Source: Leisingera sp. ANG-M7
GTDB taxonomy: Bacteria; Pseudomonadota; Alphaproteobacteria; Rhodobacterales; Rhodobacteraceae
DNA length: 64,000 bases
Assembly (NCBI RefSeq): GCF_000813965.1
Contig: NZ_JWLI01000002.1
Location: 1-64,000 of the forward strand
Direction: 5' to 3'
Shown: positions 1 to 8,073 of the stretch, piece by piece
Layout: every line of letters starts with the position of its first letter
Numbering within the stretch: the first letter of the stretch is position 1
Program-made: the position numbers and the translations under genes
Notes under the pieces: model-generated
Databases searched by the model: none
What the model was told of the DNA's origin: nothing
The model's input: only the letters and a program-made list of their open reading frames with translations

Positions 1-366
1 GACGAACAGGTAGCCGCCCGCCGCCAGGAGCACCGGCACCAGCCAGTCGAGCTTGAACGACAGGATCTGGATGATCAGCGCCGAGCCGAGATCGCCGCCC
101 AGCACGATCGCCAGCCCGGTGGGAAAGGCCAGATAACCGCTGGCGGCAAAGCCCGATGTGAGCAGCGCCACCGCCGCCGAGCTTTGCAGCACGATCGCCA
201 GGACCAGCCCCATCAGCCCCGCCTGCAAGTGGCTTTGGCGTGCGGTCAGCAGCCGCTGGAACGAGGCCCCGTAACTGCGCTCAATCCCGGTCCGCACCAT
301 CCGAACCGCATACAAAAGCAGCATCGTGGCTCCCGCAAGGCTGATCAGAAAGGTTAAAATGGCCAT
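1..366 (-). CDS. Na/Pi cotransporter family protein, N-terminal part (cut by window edge)
   Basis: Translation of the minus strand from an ATG at 366 gives about 122 residues, and the reading frame runs off the left edge of the window, so the C-terminal part is missing. The segment is strongly hydrophobic, with an N-terminal membrane helix, an amphipathic stretch and then further helices. It contains the QSSAA motif (within LAIVLQSSAAVALLTSGF), the hallmark repeat of the NptA/SLC34-type sodium-dependent phosphate symporters; a GGDLGSAL stretch follows. The expected role is sodium-coupled phosphate uptake or export at the inner membrane. The HisN-like phosphatase gene ends only 4 bp upstream of this start, so the two are probably cotranscribed. 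The family call is good; the exact substrate cannot be judged from a fragment. Confidence 0.75.
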   Translation of the reverse strand, partial: MAILTFLISLAGATMLLLYAVRMVRTGIERSYGASFQRLLTARQSHLQAGLMGLVLAIVLQSSAAVALLTSGFAASGYLAFPTGLAIVLGGDLGSALIIQILSFKLDWLVPVLLAAGGYLFV

Positions 367-370
367 AGGT

Positions 371-1144
371 TTATCCTTCGATCAGCGCTAGCATTTCCGC
401 GTGCAGCTGCGGTGTTGAAGCGGCAATTACCCGGCCATCCGAGCCCAGCCCCAGCGGGTTGCCCTGCCAATCGGTGATCACCCCTCCCGCGGCCTCGATC
501 ACTGCAGAAACCGGCAGGTAGTCATAAGGCTGCAGGTCATAGTCGATCACCGCATCGACGTGGCCCGCCGCCAGCAGCGCATGGGGGTAGCAATCATAAG
601 CGAAGCGGCGGGTCTGGCCTGCCTGCATCAGCCGGGCGAACAGCTCCGGATAGTCCCGGTGGATCTTGTCGCCCTCATTCACATAGAGAACCGCCTGATC
701 CAGCCGGGTCCGGTCCGAAACTTGGATGCGTTGCCCGTTCAATGTGGCCCCCTGTCCGCGCACCCCGAGAAAGGTCTCGTCCAGCGCGGGCATTCCGATT
801 ACACCCAGTTGCGGGATACCATCGCGCAGGTACCCCAGCAGGAAGCCGAAGAGCGGGTGCCCGGACAGGAAGGAGCGGGTTCCGTCAATCGGATCGATTA
901 TCCAGACCTCTGCACGGTCTGCCCCGGCAAAACCATGTTCCTCGCCAAAGATGCCGTGGTCCGGGAAGTGCTGCTCCAGATAGGCGCGCACCTCGCTCTC
1001 GACCGCTTTGTCGGCTTGGGTGACAGGACTTTCGTCTGCCTTGAACTCGATCCCCAGGCGGCCGCGGAAGTAGCCGCGCGCGGCCTTTGCGGCGATCCCG
1101 GCGATCTGCATGGCGTGGTCGGCTTGGGTTTTTGTTGTGGGCAT
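371..1144 (-). CDS. Inositol-monophosphatase family phosphatase, HisN-like histidinol-phosphatase
   Basis: A 257-residue protein of the metal-dependent IMPase fold. It shows the metal-binding signature GEEHG followed by WIIDPIDGTRSFLSGHP, and a C-terminal motif with YDYLPVSAVIEAAGG, where the Asp is the usual third metal ligand. The DPIDGTRSF version with a following FGFLLG is typical of the HisN-type histidinol-phosphate phosphatase branch rather than SuhB. The expected reaction is hydrolysis of L-histidinol phosphate or a related phosphate monoester. I chose the ATG at 1144 because AAGG lies about 9 bases upstream; an ATG at 1159 and a longer frame up to 1246 are also open. The neighbour downstream is the phosphate symporter, which could recycle the released phosphate, but that link is only inference. 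Confidence 0.72.
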   Translation of the reverse strand: MPTTKTQADHAMQIAGIAAKAARGYFRGRLGIEFKADESPVTQADKAVESEVRAYLEQHFPDHGIFGEEHGFAGADRAEVWIIDPIDGTRSFLSGHPLFGFLLGYLRDGIPQLGVIGMPALDETFLGVRGQGATLNGQRIQVSDRTRLDQAVLYVNEGDKIHRDYPELFARLMQAGQTRRFAYDCYPHALLAAGHVDAVIDYDLQPYDYLPVSAVIEAAGGVITDWQGNPLGLGSDGRVIAASTPQLHAEMLALIEG

Positions 1145-1288
1145 CGTTGTGGCCTTCATTCCAGAGGTCGGAGAGGGTGTCATCCGACCGGATTGGCTGG
1201 TAGAATTTGTAAAAATGTGGATTTCGTCAACAAAAAAGCCCGTCAAATGACCGGAAAACCAAAATTCCGCCCGAATAATTGCGTTTAT

Positions 1289-1313
1289 GGCGCAAATTTC
1301 GGGAATTTGCGCC
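1289..1313. terminator. Perfect 10-bp inverted repeat after the LuxR gene
   Basis: GGCGCAAATT (1289-1298) and AATTTGCGCC (1304-1313) form a perfect 10-bp stem with the 5-base loop TCGGG. It lies about 20 bp beyond the stop of the minus-strand LuxR-type gene and 145 bp upstream of the phosphatase start. There is no clear T-run on the minus strand, so it may be a terminator for the regulator gene or an operator for the phosphatase. Confidence 0.45.
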
Positions 1314-1333
1314 TTTGATGGGCCTGGGCCAGG

Positions 1334-2131
1334 CTATCCAGCGCCCGCCAGGTACCGGGTGGCCATTGAAAACAATTCCGCCTGCGAAGCGATGCCCAGC
1401 TTGGAATAGGCGTGGTGGCGATGGACCTTCACGGTGCCTTCGGCAATGCCGAGATAGGCGGCAGCGGAGGGGGTGGAATGGCCTTGCAGGATCAGCTGCA
1501 CCACCTCCCGTTCCCTCGGGCTGAGGACACCAGTGCCGAAGGTCTGCATGCGGTCCTCCCAGTCCGCAGGCTGGTGGGCCGCCGCGCTGTCTTCCGTCTG
1601 TCCCCATTGGCGCCGGACGGCTGCATCAATCAGTGTGAATACGGCATTCAGCCGTTCCGTGTCGGCCGCTTCAAACCGCTGCTGGCGGGCAAACCGGGCC
1701 AGCGACACGATAAACCAGCGTTCTGCCCCGTCCTGCACCAGGATGCCGATCTCGTCGCTGATGCTGATTTTGCGGTAAAAGGCGCGGTAGTATTCCGAGC
1801 GGTAGAATGCCTCCGGTGCTAGATCCATCAGCCGGTAGGCGCCGGGAGCGCAGCCGTTGCGGCAGGCCTGATACAGCGGGTCCAGAAGGTAGGGGCCGCT
1901 GGCGTAGAACTCCACTGTGATCGCCGCCTGCAGCTCATCCAGATCCTGATACAGCGGCACCGGCGGCTGCGCGCCCGCATAGTGCGAGACGACCATCGAA
2001 TCAAAGCTGCAGCATTGCGACAGGATCTGCCGCAGCGCGCCGGGAAAGCGCTCCGTTGCGATGAATCCCGCCATCGCCGTCATCGCCTTGGCCCAGCCAT
2101 CGGGCAGCAGCGGGAAGATTGGATCGTCCAT
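1334..2131 (-). CDS. LuxR-family transcriptional regulator
   Basis: A protein of about 265 residues with a C-terminal LuxR/GerE helix-turn-helix (about residues 200-260: LSPREREVVQLILQGHS, then LGIAEGTVKVHRHHAYSKLG). The N-terminal 190 residues do not look like a response-regulator receiver or a classical acyl-homoserine-lactone domain to me; they could be a divergent ligand-binding domain. The preferred start is the ATG at 2131, with AGG about 10 bases upstream; a GTG one codon earlier is also possible. It is divergent from the agmatinase-like gene at 2230, with about 100 bp between them, so it may regulate that polyamine-related operon. Such LuxR proteins with unassigned N-termini are common next to catabolic operons in Rhodobacteraceae. 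Confidence 0.78.
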   Translation of the reverse strand: MDDPIFPLLPDGWAKAMTAMAGFIATERFPGALRQILSQCCSFDSMVVSHYAGAQPPVPLYQDLDELQAAITVEFYASGPYLLDPLYQACRNGCAPGAYRLMDLAPEAFYRSEYYRAFYRKISISDEIGILVQDGAERWFIVSLARFARQQRFEAADTERLNAVFTLIDAAVRRQWGQTEDSAAAHQPADWEDRMQTFGTGVLSPREREVVQLILQGHSTPSAAAYLGIAEGTVKVHRHHAYSKLGIASQAELFSMATRYLAGAG

Positions 2132-2229
2132 CACTATACCTAAAGATATATGCCTTTGGCCAAGTTTGCCGGCATAAGCGCAAAAGTCAAACTGGGTCCA
2201 AGCGAATTTTCAACATGACGGAGACCCAA

Positions 2230-3201
2230 ATGACTGATTCCTCCAGCGTGAACCCCGTGCAGGGCGACTTGGCCTTTACCCGCGAAAGCGACCGCGGCGT
2301 GGTGGCGGAGGCCAGCTATGCCGGCGCGCTCAGCTTCATGCGGCGGCGTTACTCCCGCGATCTCAGCTGTGCGGATGTGGCAGTGATGGGGGTGCCGTTC
2401 GACCTGTCTGTGTCCAGCCGTTCCGGCACCCGGCTGGGGCCGCGGGCTGTGCGCTCAGGCTCCAGTCATATCGCCTGGTCGGCGCCCTGGCCGTGGAAGG
2501 TTGATCCCTACGAAGTGCTGCGGGTGGTCGACTTCGGCGATTGCGAGTTCGACTATGGCTATCCGCACAAGGTGCCGGGCGAAATCGCCCAGGCGGCGCG
2601 GGATATTCTGGCCTCAGACACGGCGCTGCTGTCGATCGGCGGTGACCATTTCATCACCTATCCGCTGCTGCACGCGCATGTGGAGAAACACGGGCCGCTG
2701 AGCCTGATCCAATTCGATGCCCATTCCGACACCTGGGCAGATGAGGAAGGCCGCATCGACCACGGGACTATGCTGTGGCACGCGATCCGCGAAGGGCTGG
2801 TGGACCCGGCCCGGTCAGTTCAGGTCGGCATCCGCACCCACAACCCCGACCCGCTGGGTATGAATATCATCGACGCCATCGAGGTGCAGAAGACCGGGCC
2901 CGAAGCGGTTGCGGAAAAGATCCGCGGCATCGTAGGCGATCATAAGACCTATGTGACTTTCGACATCGACGCGCTGGAACCAGCCTCTGCCCCCGGCACA
3001 GGCACGCCTGTGATTGGCGGCCTTTCGCCCTACCAGGCGCAGGAGATCATCCGCGGGCTGGCGGGCACCGATGTGGTGGGCATGGACGTGGTCGAGGTCG
3101 CCCCGGCCTATGACATCTCCGAAATCACTGCCATCGCGGCGGCCACCATCGCTAACGATCTGCTCTGCCTCTACGCTGCCGGACCTTCCGGTCAGCGCTG
3201 A
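2230..3201 (+). CDS. Agmatinase / ureohydrolase family protein
   Basis: A member of the arginase-agmatinase superfamily with all binuclear manganese motifs: GGDHF, then DAHSDT, then FDIDALEPASAPGTGTPVIGGLS. The agmatinase reaction is agmatine to putrescine plus urea, but guanidinobutyrase and related ureohydrolases have the same motifs, so the substrate is open. I chose the ATG at 2230 because GGAG lies 7 bases upstream; an in-frame ATG at 2215 has no good ribosome site. The protein is about 323 residues, the usual length. It heads a plus-strand series with a periplasmic binding protein 25 bp downstream and a polyamine-type transporter beyond the TetR gene. This fits import and cleavage of a guanidino compound, possibly one that is demethylated by the enzymes at 9208-14124. 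Confidence 0.88.
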   Translation: MTDSSSVNPVQGDLAFTRESDRGVVAEASYAGALSFMRRRYSRDLSCADVAVMGVPFDLSVSSRSGTRLGPRAVRSGSSHIAWSAPWPWKVDPYEVLRVVDFGDCEFDYGYPHKVPGEIAQAARDILASDTALLSIGGDHFITYPLLHAHVEKHGPLSLIQFDAHSDTWADEEGRIDHGTMLWHAIREGLVDPARSVQVGIRTHNPDPLGMNIIDAIEVQKTGPEAVAEKIRGIVGDHKTYVTFDIDALEPASAPGTGTPVIGGLSPYQAQEIIRGLAGTDVVGMDVVEVAPAYDISEITAIAAATIANDLLCLYAAGPSGQR

Positions 3202-3226
3202 GGCGGCGCAAAACAGGGAGGAAACA

Positions 3227-4312
3227 ATGATCAAAAACAATATCATGACTGCAATCTTGCTGGCCGCCGCCCTGGCGGCGCCAGCCTCTGCCGGTGATCT
3301 GGCGATCTACAACTGGGCGGACTATTTCGGCGAAACAACCATTTCCGGTTACGAGGAGGCAACCGGCACCAGGGTCACGCTGGATTACTTCGACAGCAAC
3401 GAGGTGCTGGAAACCAAGATGCTGGCGGGCGGCTCCGGCTATGACGTGGTGTTTCCCGCTGCCTCCAACGCCGAACGGCAACTGCAGGCGGGCGCGCTGC
3501 ATCCGGTCGATACCGCGCGGCTGAAAAACTACGGCAACCTGCGCCCTGAAATCCTGGCTTCGCTCGACCAAGTGCCGGGCGGGCGGCAGCTGGGCGTGCC
3601 CTATACCTGGGGCACCATTGGCATTGCCTACAACCCGGCACTGGTGGCTGAGCGGCTGGGGGACATCCCCGTTGACAGCTGGGACCTGCTGTTCGACCCG
3701 GCCAAAGCCGCCAAATTGAAGGACTGCGGCATCGGGGTGCTGGATTCGCCGGTGGAATTGCTGTCGGTGGCCCTGAATTACCTGGGCGCCGATCCCTATT
3801 CCGAAGACAAGGCGGAAGTCGCCAAGGCGCAGGATCTGCTGGCCGCGGCAGCGGAGAATGTCAGCTATTTCAACAATCAAAAATCTTCGACCGACCTGCC
3901 CGCGGGCAATGTCTGCCTGGCGGTGATGTATTCCGGTGATGCAGGCATCGCCCAGGCCCGGGCCATGGATGCGGATAACGGCGTCGAAATCCTCTATTCC
4001 ATTCCCAAGGAAGGCACCCTGATGTGGATCGACCTGATGGCGATCCCGGAAGACGCGCCCAATGTGGATGCGGCTTATGCCTTTATCGACTACATGCTGC
4101 GGCCGGAGGTGATTGCCGGGGTCTCCAATGCCGTGTTCTTTGCCAATGCAAATGCGGCGGCGGATGCCCATGTGCTGCCGGAGGTGCTGTCTGATCCGGG
4201 GATCTATCCGGATGCGGCCACCCTTGCGCGCCTGTTCCCGGACAAGAGCCTGGGCGCCAAAGCGCTGCGCCAGCGCACCCGGGCCTGGACCAAGGTGAAG
4301 TCAGGAATCTGA
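3227..4312 (+). CDS. Periplasmic polyamine-type substrate-binding protein (PotF/PotD family)
   Basis: A 361-residue exported protein. Residues 1-22 are a signal peptide (MIKNNIMTAILLAAALAAPASAG) and the mature part starts with the family-typical LAIYNWADYFGE, as in PotD and PotF. Later blocks such as YDVVFPAAS, GVPYTWGTIGIAYNPA and AVMYSGDAG fit the type 2 periplasmic fold. The start at 3227 has the strong site GGGAGGA 5 bases upstream. It follows the agmatinase by 25 bp, so both are probably one transcript. A second binding protein lies at 8074-9132 at the end of the permease operon. The system therefore has two receptors, which suggests two ligands or two affinities for one ABC transporter. 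The last 12 bp overlap the end of the opposing TetR gene. Confidence 0.85.
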   Translation: MIKNNIMTAILLAAALAAPASAGDLAIYNWADYFGETTISGYEEATGTRVTLDYFDSNEVLETKMLAGGSGYDVVFPAASNAERQLQAGALHPVDTARLKNYGNLRPEILASLDQVPGGRQLGVPYTWGTIGIAYNPALVAERLGDIPVDSWDLLFDPAKAAKLKDCGIGVLDSPVELLSVALNYLGADPYSEDKAEVAKAQDLLAAAAENVSYFNNQKSSTDLPAGNVCLAVMYSGDAGIAQARAMDADNGVEILYSIPKEGTLMWIDLMAIPEDAPNVDAAYAFIDYMLRPEVIAGVSNAVFFANANAAADAHVLPEVLSDPGIYPDAATLARLFPDKSLGAKALRQRTRAWTKVKSGI

Positions 4313-4987
4313 CGCCTCGGGGGCTGCGGGTGCGGCCCCCTTCTCCTGCTGGGGCCGGATCGCTCCCGAGAGCGCGAAATGCGCCGGGAACATTGCCGCA
4401 AGGAAGCGGAAGATGATCCGCGCCGCCTCCTCCCGGTCGAACCGGTCAGGGTGCAGCAGGAAGTCGGTCCACATGCCCTCAAGCAGCGCCAGGGTGCCAT
4501 GGGTGGCGTCGCGCGCCGCGCCGGAGGCATCCGGGGTTTCTGCCTCGCGCACGATCCGGGAAAAGGCATTGTGGATCATGCCGCGCAGGCGTCCGTCGCG
4601 GGTGTCTGAATGCTCGGCAATGGCGGTGCGGTTGCGGGACTCGCCGCGGAACGCGTACCAGATGTTGACATTGCGCCGGTTCAGCACCCGCTCACTGAGG
4701 TCGCCGCGCACGATCATCTCGATCCGCTCCTGCGGGCTGTCGCCAGCGGTCTGCAAAAGCGCTTCCAGCCCGTCGTAATACTCTTCCGAGGAATGGTGCG
4801 CCGCTGCCTGAACCAGGTTTTCCTTGCCGCCGAAATGCAGGTGGATCATGCCGCGTGACAGCCCTGCGCGCTGGATGATCTCGCTGACGGAGGTTTCGGA
4901 GATCCCCTTCTCTGCTACCGAATCCAGAACCGCTCCGATCAGGGCGAGGCGGTTCTGCTCGCGATTCTGTTCCCGTTTTCCGGCCAT
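4301..4987 (-). CDS. TetR-family transcriptional regulator (BetI-like)
   Basis: A 228-residue protein with an N-terminal TetR helix-turn-helix (about residues 12-58: LIGAVLDSVAEKG, then TSVSEIIQRAGLSRGMIHLHFGGKENLV), which resembles BetI, the choline/betaine repressor group. The C-terminal part is a helical ligand-binding domain ending in an Ala/Pro-rich tail. It is transcribed away from the permease operon starting at 5228. Two similar palindromes, ATGGAC-N4-GT(C/A)CAT, lie in the shared region at 5099-5114 and 5164-5179 and are good candidates for its operators. It probably represses itself and the transporter. The 3' end overlaps the end of the upstream binding-protein gene by 12 bp, tail to tail. 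The ligand is unknown; a polyamine, guanidino or betaine compound is the natural guess. Confidence 0.85.
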   Translation of the reverse strand: MAGKREQNREQNRLALIGAVLDSVAEKGISETSVSEIIQRAGLSRGMIHLHFGGKENLVQAAAHHSSEEYYDGLEALLQTAGDSPQERIEMIVRGDLSERVLNRRNVNIWYAFRGESRNRTAIAEHSDTRDGRLRGMIHNAFSRIVREAETPDASGAARDATHGTLALLEGMWTDFLLHPDRFDREEAARIIFRFLAAMFPAHFALSGAIRPQQEKGAAPAAPEASDS

Positions 4988-5098
4988 CTTTTCCTTGGGT
5001 CCTGGTCGTTTCCACTGCTGTTACGCGGATCAATCCTGTGCGGCAAGCAGTACCGCCTGTCCAGTTTAGACACAGGCCAAACGGTTTCTCCAGTAAAA

Positions 5099-5114
5099 AT
5101 GGACGTTTGTACAT
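5099..5114. promoter_or_regulatory. Candidate TetR operator 1
   Basis: The sequence ATGGACGTTTGTACAT is a near-perfect palindrome (ATGGAC-N4-GTACAT) between the divergent TetR and permease genes. It shares its left half and spacing with the second site 65 bp away. It lies 112 bp from the TetR start, so it could control the repressor's own promoter. Confidence 0.6.
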
Positions 5115-5130
5115 TTTTTACAGAATCCTG

Positions 5131-5136
5131 TTGACA
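5131..5136 (+). promoter_or_regulatory. Possible -35 box of the transporter operon
   Basis: TTGACA at 5131-5136 is a consensus -35 hexamer pointing toward the permease genes. No clear -10 box follows at 17 bp; the best candidates are AT-rich bases around 5159-5165, next to the second TetR palindrome. Occupation of that site would block the promoter. Confidence 0.35.
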
Positions 5137-5163
5137 GAACCCCCTGCCAGCCGTCAGGTTTTG

Positions 5164-5179
5164 ATGGACGATTGTCCAT
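5164..5179. promoter_or_regulatory. Candidate TetR operator 2
   Basis: The sequence ATGGACGATTGTCCAT is a perfect palindrome of two 6-bp arms with a 4-bp spacer, located 49 bp before the permease start and just downstream of a TTGACA box. Together with the similar site at 5099-5114 it forms an operator pair typical of TetR/BetI-controlled divergent promoters. Confidence 0.68.
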
Positions 5180-5227
5180 TTTTAATGGCAGCGCTCTGCC
5201 CGCACACCTTGCAAGCTACGGAGACAC

Positions 5228-6091
5228 ATGGCCGGATTTCTCAGAACCGAGGCTGGAAAAGGCCTGGCGCTTAGCGCTCCCGCCTCGCTTTATGTGGGGC
5301 TTCTGGTGGCCGCACCGCTGGGTATTCTGGTCGCCTACAGCTTCTGGACCCAGACCTATGTCGAGATCGACAAAACGCTGACCTGGGCCAATTACTTGGA
5401 AGCCGCCACCGATCCGCTGGTGCGGCATCTGTTGCTGCGTTCGATCCTGATTGCCGGGGCGGTGACCGCGGCAACCGTGGCGCTGGCCTATCCGATCGCC
5501 TATTTCATTGCTTTCCGCACACATAAGAAAACCCTGTGGCTGCTGCTGATCACCATCCCGTTCTGGTCCAGCTACCTGCTGCGGGTGTTCAGCTGGAAAC
5601 TGATCCTGGGCTTCAACGGGGTGATGAACTCGGCGCTGATCTCCTTGGGGATCATCACCGAGCCGTTGACCTTCCTGCTATATAACGAATTCGCCGTGGT
5701 GCTGACCTTGGCGCACGCCTGGGCGCCCTTTGCGATCCTGCCGATCTATGTATCGCTGCAGAAGATCGACCGCTCGCTGCTGGAGGCGGCCACCGACCTG
5801 GGCCTCACCAAGCTGGAACGCTTCATCCGCGTTACCCTGCCCCTGACTGTGCCCGGCATCATCGCCGCCAGCCTGATCATCTTCATCCCTACCGTCGGCG
5901 ATTATGTGACTCCGTCGCTGGTCGGCGGCTCGCAGGGCAAGATGGTGGCGAACCTCATTCAAGTGCAGTTCGGCCCGGCAAACAACTGGCCGCTGGGCGC
6001 AACTTTGTCGCTGGTGGCGATGGCCTCGGTCGGCTTTGTCGCCATCCTGTTCGTCATCCTGGCCACCGCTTTGGGGAGGAGGATCCGTTGA
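5228..6091 (+). CDS. ABC transporter permease, PotB type
   Basis: A 287-residue inner-membrane protein with about six hydrophobic helices. It has the binding-protein-dependent permease signature EAATDLGLTKLERFIRVTLPLTVPGI (EAA loop, about residues 185-210), which contacts the ATPase. The order permease-permease-ATPase-binding protein matches polyamine/2-aminoethylphosphonate-type importers. The start at 5228 has GGAG 4 bases upstream. Its stop overlaps the TTG start of the next permease (6088-6091), so translation is coupled. Expression is probably controlled by the TetR protein through the two palindromes upstream. The substrate is not provable from sequence; polyamine, guanidino or quaternary amine uptake is likely from the neighbours. 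Confidence 0.88.
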   Translation: MAGFLRTEAGKGLALSAPASLYVGLLVAAPLGILVAYSFWTQTYVEIDKTLTWANYLEAATDPLVRHLLLRSILIAGAVTAATVALAYPIAYFIAFRTHKKTLWLLLITIPFWSSYLLRVFSWKLILGFNGVMNSALISLGIITEPLTFLLYNEFAVVLTLAHAWAPFAILPIYVSLQKIDRSLLEAATDLGLTKLERFIRVTLPLTVPGIIAASLIIFIPTVGDYVTPSLVGGSQGKMVANLIQVQFGPANNWPLGATLSLVAMASVGFVAILFVILATALGRRIR

Positions 6092-6939
6092 GCACTCCGG
6101 TTAGCGAACCCCTGAACAAGCAGCTGAGCGCTGCTGTCAGCAAGCCGCGGCGCAGACCCATCCGTTTCCCCTGGCTGCTGGTTTATGCTATCGGATACCT
6201 GATCTTCCTGTATCTGCCGGTGCTGCTGCTGCCGCTGTTCTCCTTCAATGACGGCACCATCGTCGCCTTTCCGATGAAGGGGTTCACGCTGAAATGGTAC
6301 GCCCAGCTGGGCGAGCAGGACACACTCTTGCAGGCCATGGTGAACTCGCTGATCGTCGGCGCGGTCACTGCGCTAGTGGCCACCTCGCTGGGACTGTTCG
6401 CGGCCCGCGCCTATGTCCGCTACCGCTTCAAAGGGCGCGAACTGTCGGAGGGGCTGGTGATGCTGCCGCTGGTCATTCCGGGTATCATCGTGGCCTCCTC
6501 CATGCTGGTGCTGTTCATCTCGCTGGGGCTGAAGCCGTCGCTGACGACGGTGATCCTGGGCCATGTATTTGTAGCCCTGCCCTTTGCGGTCTCGATCATG
6601 AAATCCGCCTTTGACGACTTCGACCAGTCGCTGGAGGAAGCAGCCTTCGACCTGGGCGAAAGTGTCATCGGCACCTTCCGCCGGGTGACTCTGCCGATTG
6701 TGGCGCCGGGGATTGTTGCCAGCCTGCTGGTCACCTTCACCGTCTCGTTCGACGAATTCGTGCTGGCCTTCTTCCTGTCCGGCAACCAGCCCACCTTGCC
6801 GGTCTATATCTGGAGCCAGATTCGCTTCCCGGCCAAGCTGCCGAACACGCTCGCGCTTGGCTCGCTCCTGTTGCTCGCCTCGGTGCTGCTGTTGCTGACC
6901 GCCGAATACTTCCGCCGCCGCTCCGCCAAGTCCGCCTGA
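6088..6939 (+). CDS. ABC transporter permease, PotC type
   Basis: A 283-residue inner-membrane protein and the second permease of the importer. About six membrane helices are visible, along with the EAA signature EEAAFDLGESVIGTFRRVTLPIVAPGI (about residues 189-215). The start is a TTG at 6088 that overlaps the preceding stop in the pattern TTGA, with GGGGAGGA about 10 bases upstream; this rare start codon is well supported by the ribosome site and the coupling. The stop overlaps the first base of the ATPase start in the pattern TGATG at 6937-6941. With PotB-type, PotA-type and two binding proteins it forms a complete importer. Confidence 0.88.
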   Translation: MSTPVSEPLNKQLSAAVSKPRRRPIRFPWLLVYAIGYLIFLYLPVLLLPLFSFNDGTIVAFPMKGFTLKWYAQLGEQDTLLQAMVNSLIVGAVTALVATSLGLFAARAYVRYRFKGRELSEGLVMLPLVIPGIIVASSMLVLFISLGLKPSLTTVILGHVFVALPFAVSIMKSAFDDFDQSLEEAAFDLGESVIGTFRRVTLPIVAPGIVASLLVTFTVSFDEFVLAFFLSGNQPTLPVYIWSQIRFPAKLPNTLALGSLLLLASVLLLLTAEYFRRRSAKSA

Positions 6940-8054
6940 TGAAGGATAGCCAGATGACCACTCAGAACATCATCGAAATCTCCGGGGTTGAGAAACGGTT
7001 CGGCACCTTCACCGCGGTGCGCGACCTGAACCTGACGCTGAAGGAGGGCGAGTTCTTTTCCCTGCTCGGACCCTCCGGCTGCGGCAAGACCACCGCGCTC
7101 AGAATGATCGCGGGCTTCCAGGACCACGACGCCGGCAGCATCCGCATCGGCGGCCAGGACATGGAGCATATCCCCGCCAACAAGCGGCCGACCAATATGG
7201 TGTTCCAGTCCTATGCGATCTTCCCGCATCTGAACGTTGGCGACAATGTTGCTTTTGGCCTGCGTAAGCTGAAGCTGGGCAAGGCCGAGACCGAAGAGCG
7301 CGTCGCCGAGGCGCTGGAGATGGTGGAGCTGGGCGGGTTGCAGTCGCGCAAGGCAACAGAGCTGTCCGGCGGCCAGCGCCAGCGGGTGGCGCTGGCCCGG
7401 GCGCTGGTGATGCGCCCCAAGGTGCTGTTGCTGGATGAGCCGCTATCAGCGCTCGACAAGAACCTGCGCGAGGCGATGCAGTTCGAAATGCGCCGCCTGC
7501 AGCAGAAGCTGGGGATCACCTTTGTCATGGTCACCCACGACCAGTACGAGGCAATGACCATGTCCGACCGCATCGGCGTGATGTTCAAAGGCCAGCTCAA
7601 GCAGGTCGACAAGCCCGAAGTGCTCTATGCCCGCCCTTGCAGCCAGGAAGTCGCGGCCTTCATCGGCGGCATGAACTTCCTGGATGCGGCTGTCACCGGA
7701 GAAGTAAACGGCAAACTGCACGCTGACTTGCAGGGCTTCGGGCCGCTGTCCATCGACGTGAACCCGAATGTGGCGCGGCGCGGGCCGCAGCTGCTGGCAG
7801 GCATCCGTCCAGAACAGCTGGAAATATCGGCGCAGAAGCCCGACGGCTACGACGGCTATCTGCAGGGCACTGTCACCAATGCCGCCTTTTACGGCGAGAA
7901 CGTGCATTACCACGTTACCACCGACGGCCTGTCGCAGCCCATCGCGGTATCGGTGCCGAACTACTTCCACACGGTTGATCACAAGCAGGGCGATCCGGTC
8001 TGGCTGGGCGTGCAGAACGCCTCTGTAATCGACCTCGGCGCCCGCGAGGCATGA
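6939..8054 (+). CDS. ABC transporter ATP-binding protein, PotA type
   Basis: A 371-residue cytoplasmic ATPase. Walker A is GPSGCGKT (residues 44-51), the signature is LSGGQRQRVALARAL, Walker B is VLLLDEPLSALD, and the switch histidine is in VTHDQYEAM. The C-terminal 130 residues form a TOBE-type domain (FIGGMNFLDA, then LLAGIRPEQLEI), as in PotA, FbpC and MalK-type subunits. The first ATG at 6939 overlaps the preceding stop; an ATG at 6954 is an alternative start. It drives import through the two permeases at 5228-6939. The binding-protein gene follows 19 bp downstream with its own strong ribosome site. Confidence 0.92.
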   Translation: MKDSQMTTQNIIEISGVEKRFGTFTAVRDLNLTLKEGEFFSLLGPSGCGKTTALRMIAGFQDHDAGSIRIGGQDMEHIPANKRPTNMVFQSYAIFPHLNVGDNVAFGLRKLKLGKAETEERVAEALEMVELGGLQSRKATELSGGQRQRVALARALVMRPKVLLLDEPLSALDKNLREAMQFEMRRLQQKLGITFVMVTHDQYEAMTMSDRIGVMFKGQLKQVDKPEVLYARPCSQEVAAFIGGMNFLDAAVTGEVNGKLHADLQGFGPLSIDVNPNVARRGPQLLAGIRPEQLEISAQKPDGYDGYLQGTVTNAAFYGENVHYHVTTDGLSQPIAVSVPNYFHTVDHKQGDPVWLGVQNASVIDLGAREA

Positions 8055-8073
8055 GAATAAAGGGAGGAAGACA

